The notes beneath the pieces were generated by a model. The model had not been told where the DNA came from, did no database searches, and saw nothing but the letters and a program-made list of their open reading frames with translations. DNA of 64,000 bases from Roseicyclus marinus (GTDB lineage Bacteria; Pseudomonadota; Alphaproteobacteria; Rhodobacterales; Rhodobacteraceae): contig NZ_AP027266.1 in NCBI RefSeq assembly GCF_036322625.1, positions 1,801,001-1,865,000 on the forward strand. The letters run 5' to 3'. Position numbers and translations under genes: made by a program. This document shows positions 42,454-51,205 of the stretch, in pieces (within the stretch, counting starts at the first letter, position 1; each line of letters opens with the position of its first letter).

Positions 42454-43490
42454 AGGGCAACCTCGGTGGTCTGGCCCGTCCGGGCCGATTGGGTGATGGC
42501 ATCGATCAGGTCATGAACGGGCAAGGCCGCGCGTCCCGTCACCATCGGATCGCGGCCATGGCGGATGGCATCGGCGAAATCCTCGATCACGGCCTGATGC
42601 CAGGCATGGGTAAAGGCCATGGGATCGGCCCCGCCGCCTGTCGTGGCAGGCTCTCCATGGGTTTCGATGCGCCCGTCGCGGTGCCGAACGGTCAGAACGC
42701 CGGCCTCCAGATGCAGGCTCGCATGGTCGAAATGCAGCGTGATCCGCTCTGCCCCACCCGGAAAACTCGCGGTGGAGGCGACAAGGCTTCCCACGGCCCC
42801 ATTGGCAAAGCGCAGGCCCGCAGTGGCGAAATCCTCGGCCTCCATCCGGTGGAACCGGGTCGTGGCCGTCATCGCCTGCACCGCTGTCACCGGCCCCGCC
42901 AGCGACAGCGCCAGATCGAGCGTATGGATCGCCTGGCTGATCAACACGCCGCCACCGTCGCGTGCATAGGTGCCCCGCCCCGGCTCGTCGTAATAGGATT
43001 GATCGCGCCACCACGGCACCGCGATCTCGACCAGACCCAGCGCGCCCAGATCGCCCCCCGCCACCAGACGCGCCGCCGCGCGCGATGCCGCGCGCATCCG
43101 GTGCTGGAACACGATGCCCAGCATGACCCCGGCAGCGGCGCATTGATCCACCACCTGCCGCGCCTCCGTCCCCGAACGGGCCACGGGTTTTTCCATCAAG
43201 ATGGGCTTGCCCGCCGCCACAAGCGGATCGATCAGCCCGACCCGACCGTCGGGCGGCGTGAGCACGATGGCGAAATCCAGGGTGGGATCGGCGGCAACCT
43301 CGGCCAGATCGTGATAGACCGCCGCGTCATGCTGTGCCGCCAATGGCTCCGCGCGTTGGGGATTGCGCGACCAGATGCCGTGCAGGCGCAGACCCGGAGC
43401 ATCGCGCAAGGCGGCGGCATGGGTCGCGGCCACCATGCCCGCCCCGATCAGCACGGCATTCAGCACCCTGTCCGGCGCGGTTCTGGCCAT
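42450..43490 (-). CDS. Gfo/Idh/MocA-family oxidoreductase, first gene of sugar operon
   Basis: A 346-residue NAD(P)-dependent dehydrogenase with Rossmann motif VLIGAGMVAATHAAAL, LMEKPVARSGTEA, and GGGVLISQAIHTLDLALSLAG, whose His is the usual catalytic residue. The ATG at 43490 follows GGGGGGAGAG. It is the first gene of the seven-gene operon and is divergent from the GntR regulator. The operator at 43547-43564 lies 57 bases upstream. Confidence 0.87.
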   Translation of the reverse strand: MARTAPDRVLNAVLIGAGMVAATHAAALRDAPGLRLHGIWSRNPQRAEPLAAQHDAAVYHDLAEVAADPTLDFAIVLTPPDGRVGLIDPLVAAGKPILMEKPVARSGTEARQVVDQCAAAGVMLGIVFQHRMRAASRAAARLVAGGDLGALGLVEIAVPWWRDQSYYDEPGRGTYARDGGGVLISQAIHTLDLALSLAGPVTAVQAMTATTRFHRMEAEDFATAGLRFANGAVGSLVASTASFPGGAERITLHFDHASLHLEAGVLTVRHRDGRIETHGEPATTGGGADPMAFTHAWHQAVIEDFADAIRHGRDPMVTGRAALPVHDLIDAITQSARTGQTTEVAL

Positions 43491-43546
43491 CTCTCCCCCC
43501 GATCTGCGGGGCCACCCTGAGGCCCGGATCGCGGCGTTGTCAAGGG

Positions 43547-43564
43547 ACCGGTATACCGGTATAC
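43547..43564. promoter_or_regulatory. putative GntR operator, overlapping palindromes
   Basis: ACCGGTATACCGGTATAC contains two overlapping perfect palindromes, ACCGGTATACCGGT (43547-43560) and GTATACCGGTATAC (43551-43564). It lies in the 101-base spacer between the sugar operon and the GntR gene (start 43592). FCD-type GntR regulators commonly bind GTATAC-centred palindromes, so this is the likely site for the adjacent regulator. It would control both directions. Confidence 0.75.
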
Positions 43565-43591
43565 GGATTGATACACCCACTCGAGGCCGCC

Positions 43592-44326
43592 ATGCCCGAC
43601 ACTGCCACGCCCGATCCCCTCGCCCGCCTGAGCGTGCAGCCGGTGGATCCCGCGCGCCCCGTGGCCGACCAGATCCACGGAGGGCTCAAGACGGCAATCC
43701 TGCAAGGCATCCTGCCGCCCGGTTGCCTTTTGTCCGAGACCGAGGTGGGCCAACGCTTCGGCGCGAGCCGCACACCCGTGCGCGACGCCTTCACCCGGCT
43801 GCGGGAGGACGGATTGATCGTCACCTGGCCCTCGCGCGGCAGCTATGTCGCGGCCATTTCCGAGGGCGCGGTGAGACAGGCGCAATTCCTGCGCGAGGCG
43901 CTGGAACTCGCCCATGTGGCGCGGCTTTGCGAGATCGGCCTTTCGCCCCGGATGCAGGCGATGCTGACCGAAAACATCGATGCACAGGCCCGCGCGGCCG
44001 CGGCGCGCGACATGGACAGGTTTCAAAGCCTCGATGATGGCTTCCATGTCGCGCTGGCACAGGCCACGGGCTATGAAAGGGCCGAGACGCTCCTGGTGCG
44101 CGAGAAATCGGCGCTGGACCGGCTGCGCATCCTCTCGCTCTCGGACGGGGACCATATCGCGCGCCTGCTGGACCAACACCAAGACATCCTCTCGTCCATC
44201 CTCGCCCGCGACACGCAGGCCGCCCTTGCCGCGATGCGTGCCCATCTGCGCGTCGTCCTCACCACGCTTGCCGATCTCAAGTCGCGTCACGCCGCCCTCT
44301 TCGACGACGCGCCCGGATCGAATTGA
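43592..44326 (+). CDS. GntR-family regulator (FadR/FCD subfamily)
   Basis: A 244-residue regulator. The N-terminal winged helix has the GntR signature ILQGILPPGCLLSETEVGQRFGASRTPVRDAFTRLREDGL (about 36-75, quoted in parts). The C-terminal all-helical FCD domain includes ALELAHVARLCE, HVALAQATG and HQDILSSILARD with metal-site histidines. The ATG at 43592 starts after the operator. It is divergent from the sugar operon and is followed by the SDR gene after 57 bases. Confidence 0.9.
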   Translation: MPDTATPDPLARLSVQPVDPARPVADQIHGGLKTAILQGILPPGCLLSETEVGQRFGASRTPVRDAFTRLREDGLIVTWPSRGSYVAAISEGAVRQAQFLREALELAHVARLCEIGLSPRMQAMLTENIDAQARAAAARDMDRFQSLDDGFHVALAQATGYERAETLLVREKSALDRLRILSLSDGDHIARLLDQHQDILSSILARDTQAALAAMRAHLRVVLTTLADLKSRHAALFDDAPGSN

Positions 44327-44383
44327 CACCATGCGCCGCGCGCCGCAGGGTCGCGCCGGACCAAACGACTGGGAGTATCCGAC

Positions 44384-45127
44384 ATGGCCGACCAACCGAT
44401 TGCGCTTGTAACGGGCGGGGCGCAGGGCATCGGGCTTGCCTGCGCCGAAGCGCTGGCCGCCGACGGCTTTCGCGTGATGCTGGCCGATGTGAAGGACAGC
44501 GTCCATGACGCGGCCAAGGGCATCGGCGGGCGCGGCTTTGTCTGCGACGTGGCCGATGCCGACGCGCTCATCGCGCTCTTCGACACGATCGAGGCCGAGG
44601 AAGGCCCGGTCGCAGCCCTGGTCAACAATGCGGGCATCGCCAAACCGGGCGATTTCCTGAGCTACAGCCTCGCGGATTTCGACGCGGTCATCGGTCTGAA
44701 CCTGCGCAGCGTCTTTGCCGCGACCCAGCGCGCGGCGGGCGGCATGATCAAGGCGGGCATCAAGGGGGCCATCGTCAACATGTCCTCGATCAACGCGGTG
44801 GTGGCGATCCCTGCGATCCCGGCCTATTGCGCCTCCAAGGGCGGGGTGCAGCAATTGACCAAGGCCTCGGCGCTGGCGCTGGCGCCCCATGGCATCCGCG
44901 TCAACGCGGTCGGCCCCGGCTCCATCGATACCGAGATGATGACCGGCGTGAATGCCTCGCCCGAGGCGCTGGCCCGCGTCCTGTCGCGCACCCCCATCGG
45001 TCGGGTCGGCACCGCGCGCGAAATAGGGGACGTGGTGGCCTTTCTCTGCTCGCAGAAAGCCAGCTACGTGACGGGTGAGACGATCTATGTCGATGGCGGG
45101 CGGCTGGGCCTCAACTACACGGTCTGA
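44384..45127 (+). CDS. short-chain dehydrogenase/reductase
   Basis: A 247-residue classical SDR: NAD(P) motif TGGAQGIG at 10-17, NNAG at 81-84, catalytic Ser134/135, and Tyr148-x3-Lys152 (YCASK). PG-SIDTEMM and the C-terminal YVTGETIYVDGG are typical. It lies after the GntR gene and shares its direction. A role in the same sugar pathway is likely but the substrate is unknown. Its last 13 bases overlap the 3-prime end of the convergent YeeE/YedE gene. Confidence 0.88.
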   Translation: MADQPIALVTGGAQGIGLACAEALAADGFRVMLADVKDSVHDAAKGIGGRGFVCDVADADALIALFDTIEAEEGPVAALVNNAGIAKPGDFLSYSLADFDAVIGLNLRSVFAATQRAAGGMIKAGIKGAIVNMSSINAVVAIPAIPAYCASKGGVQQLTKASALALAPHGIRVNAVGPGSIDTEMMTGVNASPEALARVLSRTPIGRVGTAREIGDVVAFLCSQKASYVTGETIYVDGGRLGLNYTV

Positions 45128-46182
45128 GCGCGCCCGCGCGCAAAGGCGGCCATGACGCGGACCGTCGTCATGGCCCCGATCCACATGGCAAAGACGGCCA
45201 GCAGGGCGGTGGTCGACATGACCGCCCCGCCCGAGACACCCGCGCCCACCGCGCAACCCCCGGCCAGCATCGCGCCGAACCCCATAAGGACAGCCCCGAC
45301 CAGGTAGCGCTCCATCGGCGTATCGGCCCCGAAGCGTTCCAGCCGGAATTCACCGAAGGCCAGTGCCGCCGCGCCCGCCCCCACGAAGACGCCCGGTACC
45401 AGCCCGATGCCAAAGGACAGGGCGACAGAGCGTTCCGTCACCAGCGCCATCAACGTGTCGGTGGCAGGCCCCGTAAAGGTCACGGAAGACACGGCCACGA
45501 TCTCGAAACTGTTGGCTGCGATCAAGGCGGTCAGCGCCCAGCCCATGGTCACGGCCAGCCCCACGAAGCCCGCGCCGATGACGACACCCGCGCCAAGCCC
45601 ACGCCGCAGCCCCAGCACCAGCGCGCCTGTCAGCGCCAGACCCGCCAGCACCATGGCCGCCCCCGACCCCAGACCCAGCCCGTCCAGCAGGTTCCGCCCT
45701 GCCCCGCCCGGCACCGTCCACAGCGCCGTCAACGCCTCCCGCGCGGGTGCAAGCACCCCGGTGAAGGAGGCCTGCGCCACCAAGGTCACCACCAGGCCCG
45801 TCACCAGCGCGCGCAGGTTCCCCGTGGCCGACAGGACCAGCAACCGCGACGCGCAGCCGCGTGCCAGCACCATCCCCACACCGAACATCACGCCGCCGAT
45901 CACCGCACCCGAGACCGAGCCTTCGGCCGCCAATTGCCGGGTGGAGGAGACTTCGAAGAGACCCAGCGCAATGCCCCCCTGCGTCAGCATCAGCGCGGTG
46001 AAAAAGACGATCAGCCAGATGGCAAGCTTCGGCCCGAACGTGCCTTCCGCCACTTCGACGGTTGCCGCGCGCAGGCAAAACCGCGACCGCTGGGCGGCCC
46101 AGCCAAATACAAGACCCGTCAGCGCCCCGGCCAAGGCCAGCACCAAGGGATCGCCAAAGGTCATCAAAAGCGTTTCAAACAT
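45115..46182 (-). CDS. YeeE/YedE-family membrane protein, sulfur compound transport
   Basis: A 355-residue polytopic membrane protein of the YeeE/YedE (DUF395, TsuA-like) family. Several members import thiosulfate or other sulfur species. Conserved cysteines lie in RSRFCLRAAT (Cys36), ARGCASRLLVL and LAGGCAVGAGVSGG; in characterised members such cysteines relay thiosulfate. It is the last gene at the 3-prime side of the sox operon. It starts 89 bases after the DUF302 gene, with an FNR-like site in between, so it may have its own promoter. It is distinct from the second family member, SoxT, at 57668. Confidence 0.85.
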   Translation of the reverse strand: MFETLLMTFGDPLVLALAGALTGLVFGWAAQRSRFCLRAATVEVAEGTFGPKLAIWLIVFFTALMLTQGGIALGLFEVSSTRQLAAEGSVSGAVIGGVMFGVGMVLARGCASRLLVLSATGNLRALVTGLVVTLVAQASFTGVLAPAREALTALWTVPGGAGRNLLDGLGLGSGAAMVLAGLALTGALVLGLRRGLGAGVVIGAGFVGLAVTMGWALTALIAANSFEIVAVSSVTFTGPATDTLMALVTERSVALSFGIGLVPGVFVGAGAAALAFGEFRLERFGADTPMERYLVGAVLMGFGAMLAGGCAVGAGVSGGAVMSTTALLAVFAMWIGAMTTVRVMAAFARGRAQTV

Positions 46183-46235
46183 GGCCCGCGTCCTTGAACT
46201 GGCACAGCTCTAGCGTGGTCGCAGCCGCGCATGCG

Positions 46236-46249
46236 TTGACCTGCATCAA
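46236..46249. promoter_or_regulatory. FNR/CRP-type site TTGAC-N4-ATCAA
   Basis: TTGACCTGCATCAA differs by one base from the FnrL consensus TTGAT-N4-ATCAA. It lies 54 bases before the YeeE/YedE start and after the DUF302 stop, a sensible place for activation or repression. It suggests oxygen or redox control of the last gene of the cluster. One such match could arise by chance in a window this size. Confidence 0.45.
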
Positions 46250-46271
46250 GCCGCAAGGCGCGGCTGGCGGA

Positions 46272-46706
46272 TCAGTCGGCCATGGCCTCGAGGATGATGG
46301 CATCCAGAAGCGCCTCGACCTCCTGCATGGGGCCGTCGGGGTAATCGCGATGGCCGATCGTCACCGCGCCGTCCATTTCCGCGATGAAGATGCCATAGGG
46401 GCAATGCACGATGTTCATCGGATCGGCCTCCATCACCCGGCGCGACACCGCCGCCGAACAAAAGAGAAAGATCTGGGCGTTGTCGAACAGCTCTTCGGTG
46501 GCGCCCACATCCCCGGCGGTGCGGTTGAGCATCTCGCCCACATGGCTCGTGTAATCGATCACGAGCCCCCGGTTGATGATCGCATTCTCGATGCCGAAAC
46601 TCGCGTCTTCGAAACTGCCCGGATATTCGAAAACAATCGCTTCCTGCGCCGTTGCCGCAAGCGGGGCCAGTGCCAATCCAAAGGCCAGGAACAGGGAACG
46701 CAGCAT
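46272..46706 (-). CDS. periplasmic DUF302-domain protein of the sox locus
   Basis: A 144-residue protein with a signal peptide (MLRSLFLAFGLALAPLAATA, cleaved near AQ). A DUF302 domain is visible in SFEDASFGIENAIINRGLVIDYTSHVGEML and FLFCSAAVSRRVM..CPYGIFI. The start at 46706 follows GGAGGTGTTCCCG. DUF302 proteins often accompany sulfur-oxidation genes; the function is unsettled. It follows soxF by 66 bases. Two cysteines (in FLFCS and VHCPYG) could bind a thiol or sulfane. Confidence 0.8.
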   Translation of the reverse strand: MLRSLFLAFGLALAPLAATAQEAIVFEYPGSFEDASFGIENAIINRGLVIDYTSHVGEMLNRTAGDVGATEELFDNAQIFLFCSAAVSRRVMEADPMNIVHCPYGIFIAEMDGAVTIGHRDYPDGPMQEVEALLDAIILEAMAD

Positions 46707-46772
46707 CGGGAACACCTCCGGGTTGGGATATCCCCCGCAGGCGGCTCAGGGCCGCCCACGGGGGCATGGGTC

Positions 46773-48038
46773 TCAGGAGAACATGTCGGTCGTGATCGCC
46801 CGGTACCAGTCGAGGCTTTCGCGATAGGTCGCGGCCCGCACATCCGCCGTTTCGCCGACCTGGCTCACGAAGCTGTCCACGCTCACGATGCCCTCGTCGC
46901 TGGCCTCGTAGGTCGCGCCGACCTTCACGCCGTCATCGGTGTCGAGCAGCGACCAGCAGGTGTTCGAATACCGCGCCGGGAAGGCCCGCGACCCGGTCAG
47001 CGCGGCAAGGATCGCATTGGCCGCGACCTTGGCCTGGCTGTTGGCCGAGAAGCCCGACTTCGGCATCGCGCCCTGGGCTGCGGCATCCCCCAGAACGGTG
47101 ATCGAGGGATCGATCCGGCTCGTCATGTCATAGGCCGAAACGGGGGCCCAATTGCCATCCGTGATGCCCGCGGCAAAGGCGATCTGGCCCGCGCGCTGGC
47201 CGGGGATGACGTTGCAGACATCCACGTTCTCGACCACGCCGTCGATGGTGACGGTCATGGCCGCCGGATCCACCTCGAAGGTGCTGCCGCCCATGTCGGG
47301 GCCGATCCGGGTGATCATGCCCGAATAATGACGGTTCCACGCATCCTCGAACAACCCCTGCTTGGAGAAGCTCTCCTTGGGGTCCACGATCAGGATCTTG
47401 GCCGTCGGATTGTTCTCGCGCAGGTAATGGGCCACCATCGAGACACGCTCGTAGGGGCCGGGCGGGCAACGATAGGGGTTGGGGGGCGCGACCATGGCGA
47501 AGGTGCCGCCCTCGGGCATCGCCGCGATCTGTTCGCGCAAAAGCTGGACCTGCGTGCCGCCCTTGTAGGCATGGGGCATCCGGCCCTGGGCCGTAACCGA
47601 CCAGCCGGGCACGCTGTCCTCGACGAAATCGATGCCGGGCGACAGGACAAGATGGTCGTAGGGCACCCGCGCCCCGCTGGCCAGCGCGACGGTCTTGGCA
47701 TCGCGGTCAACGCCCACGGCCCAGTCATGGACCACGTTGATCCCATGGGTCGAGGCCAGCGTGCTGTAGGAATGCCCCAGATCGTCGTAGTCGAAGAACC
47801 CGCCAAGATAGAGGTTGCCGAAATAGCAGGTGTGATAGATCCGCTGCGGCTCGATCAGGGTCACGTCAACGGCCCCCGCGCCATCGCGCGCGATGTAGCG
47901 CGCAGCCGTGGCGCCGCCCGATCCGCCGCCCACCACGACCACGCGCGGCGCCGATTGCGCCCGGACGATCATCGGCGCGGCCAGGCTGCCCGCAATGGCT
48001 GCGGTCGTTCCAAGAAAAACGCGTCTGTTGATACTCAT
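46773..48038 (-). CDS. soxF: SoxF, FAD-dependent sulfide dehydrogenase flavoprotein
   Basis: The flavoprotein subunit related to flavocytochrome c sulfide dehydrogenase, pairing with cytochrome SoxE. The 421-residue protein starts with a twin-arginine signal (INRRVFLGTTAA). It has the FAD-binding VVVGGGSGGATAARY at 34-48. The likely redox disulfide is Cys191 (YRCPPGPYE) with Cys361 (NTCWSLL). Export is probably by Tat with bound FAD. It follows soxE by 88 bases, with a hairpin in the gap. Confidence 0.93.
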   Translation of the reverse strand: MSINRRVFLGTTAAIAGSLAAPMIVRAQSAPRVVVVGGGSGGATAARYIARDGAGAVDVTLIEPQRIYHTCYFGNLYLGGFFDYDDLGHSYSTLASTHGINVVHDWAVGVDRDAKTVALASGARVPYDHLVLSPGIDFVEDSVPGWSVTAQGRMPHAYKGGTQVQLLREQIAAMPEGGTFAMVAPPNPYRCPPGPYERVSMVAHYLRENNPTAKILIVDPKESFSKQGLFEDAWNRHYSGMITRIGPDMGGSTFEVDPAAMTVTIDGVVENVDVCNVIPGQRAGQIAFAAGITDGNWAPVSAYDMTSRIDPSITVLGDAAAQGAMPKSGFSANSQAKVAANAILAALTGSRAFPARYSNTCWSLLDTDDGVKVGATYEASDEGIVSVDSFVSQVGETADVRAATYRESLDWYRAITTDMFS

Positions 48039-48077
48039 GTCTTCCTCCCTTTTAACCCCGTTTTCCGGGACTTGCGC

Positions 48078-48101
48078 GGGGGGCCGGTCTGAAAGCCCCC
48101 C
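48078..48101 (-). other. G/C stem-loop between soxE and soxF
   Basis: GGGGGGC (48078-48084) pairs with GCCCCCC (48095-48101) around a 10-base loop in the 88-base soxE-soxF spacer. No U-run follows on the gene strand. It could lower or stabilise expression of soxF relative to soxE rather than end transcription. Confidence 0.4.
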
Positions 48102-48126
48102 TTTGGATTGCCCTATGCCGTTCCGA

Positions 48127-48822
48127 TCACTCGGCGCTTGCGAAATAGGCGGCCAGCGCGGCGATTTCCTCGTCTCCGAGGCGCCGGGACACCATGTTCA
48201 TGACCTGATGTTCGCGCGTTCCGTTGCGATAAGCAACAAGTCCGGCAATGAAGACCGACGGTGCCAGCCCCCGGATCGACGGGATATCCGATCCTCCGTC
48301 GGCTTGATGGCAGGCGGTGCATTCCGATGACAGGTATTCGCCGTAGGGAACGTCGCCCGCGATGGCGAGGATGGCCGCGACCTCGGGATCGACGGCCACA
48401 TCGGCCAAGGGCGCGCCCTCCTCTGCGGGGCCTCCCTCTGCCAGCATGTAGGCGATCAGGTCGGCCCGGTCCTGTTCCGAGCGGATGCCGCGAAAGACCA
48501 TGCGCGTGCCCGGAAAATAATCGCGCGGGCCGGCAAGGAACCGGTCCAGCGTCTCGGCGTTCCAGACGGCCCCTTCGGCCCCGGCCTGGGCCAGATCATC
48601 CGAGAATTCATAGCCCGGCGCGGCCCCGATGGCGCGTCCGACCAGGCCGTTGAGTTGGGGGCCGACACGATGGACGGCCCCTTCCCCGATCATGTGGCAG
48701 GCCCGGCAGGGACGATACAGCGGCTCGCCCCGTGCCGGGTCACCCTGACCGAGCGCCGGGGAGGTCGACGCGGCCAGTGTCGCAAAGGCAAACGCGGCAA
48801 GACCCGCGCGCACCGGTGTCAT
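48127..48822 (-). CDS. soxE: SoxE, diheme c-type cytochrome
   Basis: A 231-residue periplasmic cytochrome with a signal peptide ending at ALGQ (about 26). Heme-binding motifs are CRACH (39-43) and CTACH (168-172), in two similar cytochrome c domains. Candidate methionine axial ligands are in GTRMVFRG and HQVMNMVS. It probably takes electrons from SoxF. Its start overlaps the soxD stop by ATGA. Confidence 0.93.
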   Translation of the reverse strand: MTPVRAGLAAFAFATLAASTSPALGQGDPARGEPLYRPCRACHMIGEGAVHRVGPQLNGLVGRAIGAAPGYEFSDDLAQAGAEGAVWNAETLDRFLAGPRDYFPGTRMVFRGIRSEQDRADLIAYMLAEGGPAEEGAPLADVAVDPEVAAILAIAGDVPYGEYLSSECTACHQADGGSDIPSIRGLAPSVFIAGLVAYRNGTREHQVMNMVSRRLGDEEIAALAAYFASAE

Positions 48823-49898
48823 TCGGCGTCACCCCCCTCGGCCCGGATATAAGCGATCATTGCGGCGGCATCTTCCTCGGACCGCAATCCGCGGAACGCC
48901 ATGCGATTGCCGGGAATGAACCCGCGCGGATCGAGCAGATAGGCCGTCAGCGTCTCGTCATCCCAGACCATGCCGGCGGCATTGGCCTCGGCAAAGGCGG
49001 GCGAATAGCGGAACCCCTCGTGGCTGCCCACTGGCGCGCCATAGGTGTTGTTCAGCATCGGCCCGGTGCGGTTCGTGGCCCCCTCGCCGATCTGGTGGCA
49101 CGAGGCGCATTGACGCCACAGCCCCTCGCCCGCCGCGACCAGTTCCGGGTCGGGACCGGCCGGTGCCTCGGGCTCGGCCGCTGCGGTTTCGACCACCTCC
49201 GCCGCGGCGGCGGCTGGCGTCGCCTCGGGCGTCGCCGTGGCCTCTTCCTCGCTCTCGGGCGTCACGTTCAGAACGGTCGCCCGCGCCGTGATCTCGATGC
49301 TTTCGGCGCAATTTTCCATGCAGGGCTCACCGGCGAAAACGGTCAGTTCCGTCGCCGCCCGGTCATCCATGAAAAACGCATCCTCGTTGGGCATCGCCAT
49401 CTCGAGGAAGTTCTCGTTCGACAGTTCGAAATCGTCGTCCACCATGTTGTTGAGATACATCAGGTAAGCGACGATTGCATAGACCTCGTCATCTTCCAGC
49501 GATTGCGCGGCGCCATAGGGCATGGCGCGGTGCACGTAATCCCAGACGGTCGACAGATAGGGCCAATAGGACCCGATCGTCTTGTGCGGATCTTCATCGT
49601 CCAGCGTGCCGAAGCCCCCCGCCAGAACCGGCCATCGGCCCACCGCCTCGCCGAAATCGCCGTGACAGGCCGAGCAATAATCGATGTAGAGCTCTTCGCC
49701 CGTGTAGACATCGCCCGATCCGACCGGCAGGCCCTGTCCGTCGGGGCGGATGTCGATATCCCATGCCGCGATTTCCTCGGGCAAGGCGGTGCGCCCGAGG
49801 CCGAAACCGCCCTCGCGGCTCGGGGCCGGGTTTTCCTGCGCAAAGGCGAAGCTGGCGGTGACGACAAGCGCCGTGGACAGCGTGAGCGTTTTCATCAT
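48819..49898 (-). CDS. soxD: SoxD, diheme cytochrome subunit of sulfane dehydrogenase
   Basis: SoxD joins SoxC to form the sulfane dehydrogenase Sox(CD)2, which oxidises the SoxY-bound sulfane. The 359-residue protein has a signal peptide (to about 20) and the first heme site CSACH at 75-79. A Glu/Ala/Pro-rich linker spans 214-250, and the second heme site CASCH is at 264-268. A cysteine pair, Cys193 and Cys197 (CMENC), lies just before the linker. ATG codons at 49898 and 49895 are both possible starts; one base separates the first from the soxC stop. Confidence 0.94.
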   Translation of the reverse strand: MMKTLTLSTALVVTASFAFAQENPAPSREGGFGLGRTALPEEIAAWDIDIRPDGQGLPVGSGDVYTGEELYIDYCSACHGDFGEAVGRWPVLAGGFGTLDDEDPHKTIGSYWPYLSTVWDYVHRAMPYGAAQSLEDDEVYAIVAYLMYLNNMVDDDFELSNENFLEMAMPNEDAFFMDDRAATELTVFAGEPCMENCAESIEITARATVLNVTPESEEEATATPEATPAAAAAEVVETAAAEPEAPAGPDPELVAAGEGLWRQCASCHQIGEGATNRTGPMLNNTYGAPVGSHEGFRYSPAFAEANAAGMVWDDETLTAYLLDPRGFIPGNRMAFRGLRSEEDAAAMIAYIRAEGGDAE

Positions 49899-49899
49899 T

Positions 49900-51174
49900 T
49901 CAACCGACTTCGACATTTTCCGCCTCACCGCGTTCGTTGATGGCCCAGGTCTGGATGCCATTGTTGTGGTAGATCGAATTCAGGCCGCGCACTTCGCGCA
50001 GCTGATCCTTGGTGGGTTGGACGTAGCCGGTGGAATCATGCGCCCGGCTCTGCAACAGAAGCGGCCGCCCATCCCAGTCGAATTCGAAGTAGAACCGGTG
50101 CATCGACTTGTCGAAAGACGGGCCCGACATGCGCGCGCGGTGCCAGTTGATGCCACCATCGAGCGTCACGTCCACCCGCGGGATCGTGCCCCGACCCGAC
50201 CAGGCGACACCGGTCAGAACGGTCGGCCCCGGCCCATGCAGGATCGGCGCCTGCGGGCTGGGATTGGTGATGACCGATTTCGCGTCCATCTCCCAGGTGA
50301 AGCGGCGCGCCTGACCATCAGCCAGAAGATCGGTGTATTTCGACGTTTCCTCGCGGTGGTGCCAGGGCGCGTCACCGACCTCGATCCGGCGCAGCCATTT
50401 GACCCACATGTTGCCTTCCCAACCGGGCACGACCAGCCGCAGCGGATAGCCCTGTTCGGGGCGCAGTCTTTCGCCGTTCATATGCGTGGCGACCATGCAA
50501 TCATCGAGCGCCTTTTCCATCGGGATCGAGCGGGTCATGCCGCTGGCATCCGCGCCCTCGGGCAGGATCCAGCTGCCATTGGTGCGCACACCCGCTTCCT
50601 CGAGGATCAGCCGCAGGGGCACGCCGGTATAGACCACGTTGTGGATCATGCCATGGGTGAACTGCACGCCGTTCAGCTGCGAACCGCGCCATTCCATGCC
50701 GGTATTGGCCGCGCATTCGAGGAAATAGGTCCGGTTCTCGCGCGGAAAGCGCATCAGGTCTTCCATGGTGAAGACCAGCGGATTGTCGACCAGACCGTTG
50801 ATCATCAGCCGGTGCTGGCCGGGATCGATCTCGGCCACGCCCGAATGGTGGCGCTCGAAACACAAGCCGTTGGGGGTGATGATCCCCTCCAGCTCGTGGA
50901 GCGGCGTGAAATTGACCGAGCTGACGGTATCGGCGGTCAGCCATTCCACGTTGCGGCGCACCACATGCGCCTCGTGGGGCGAGGGCACGCCATAGGGCGC
51001 GGCATCGACCCCCGCACCCAGATATTGCTGCCAGGGCTGCATCTGGGTGATCGCCGGATCGGGGCCTGCAGCCTGCGCATGGGCGAACTTGCCCGTGGCG
51101 GCGGCCCCGGTGGCCACGGCGGCCCCTGCCAGGAACTGCCGGCGCGATTGGGTGAATTTCGGACTGTCGGTCAT
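49900..51174 (-). CDS. soxC: SoxC, molybdenum cofactor subunit of sulfane dehydrogenase
   Basis: A sulfite-oxidase-family molybdoenzyme of 424 residues. The twin-arginine signal SRRQFLAGAAVATG lies at 10-23. The molybdenum-binding cysteine is Cys154 in FLECAANTGM. Family segments GMTRSIPMEKALDD, GYPLRLVVPGWEGNMWVKWL and the C-terminal dimerisation domain (GGINWHRARMS..) are present. Folded export by Tat fits the cofactor. It lies 31 bases after soxB. Confidence 0.95.
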   Translation of the reverse strand: MTDSPKFTQSRRQFLAGAAVATGAAATGKFAHAQAAGPDPAITQMQPWQQYLGAGVDAAPYGVPSPHEAHVVRRNVEWLTADTVSSVNFTPLHELEGIITPNGLCFERHHSGVAEIDPGQHRLMINGLVDNPLVFTMEDLMRFPRENRTYFLECAANTGMEWRGSQLNGVQFTHGMIHNVVYTGVPLRLILEEAGVRTNGSWILPEGADASGMTRSIPMEKALDDCMVATHMNGERLRPEQGYPLRLVVPGWEGNMWVKWLRRIEVGDAPWHHREETSKYTDLLADGQARRFTWEMDAKSVITNPSPQAPILHGPGPTVLTGVAWSGRGTIPRVDVTLDGGINWHRARMSGPSFDKSMHRFYFEFDWDGRPLLLQSRAHDSTGYVQPTKDQLREVRGLNSIYHNNGIQTWAINERGEAENVEVG

Positions 51175-51205
51175 TTTTCGATACCTCTCTGGTCAGGCAG
51201 GGGCG

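Noticed and set aside
45115-45127. Overlap of the SDR and YeeE/YedE genes as a possible frameshift or assembly error
   Set aside because: Both genes are full-length with intact C-terminal family motifs; convergent 13-base overlaps are common in dense genomes.
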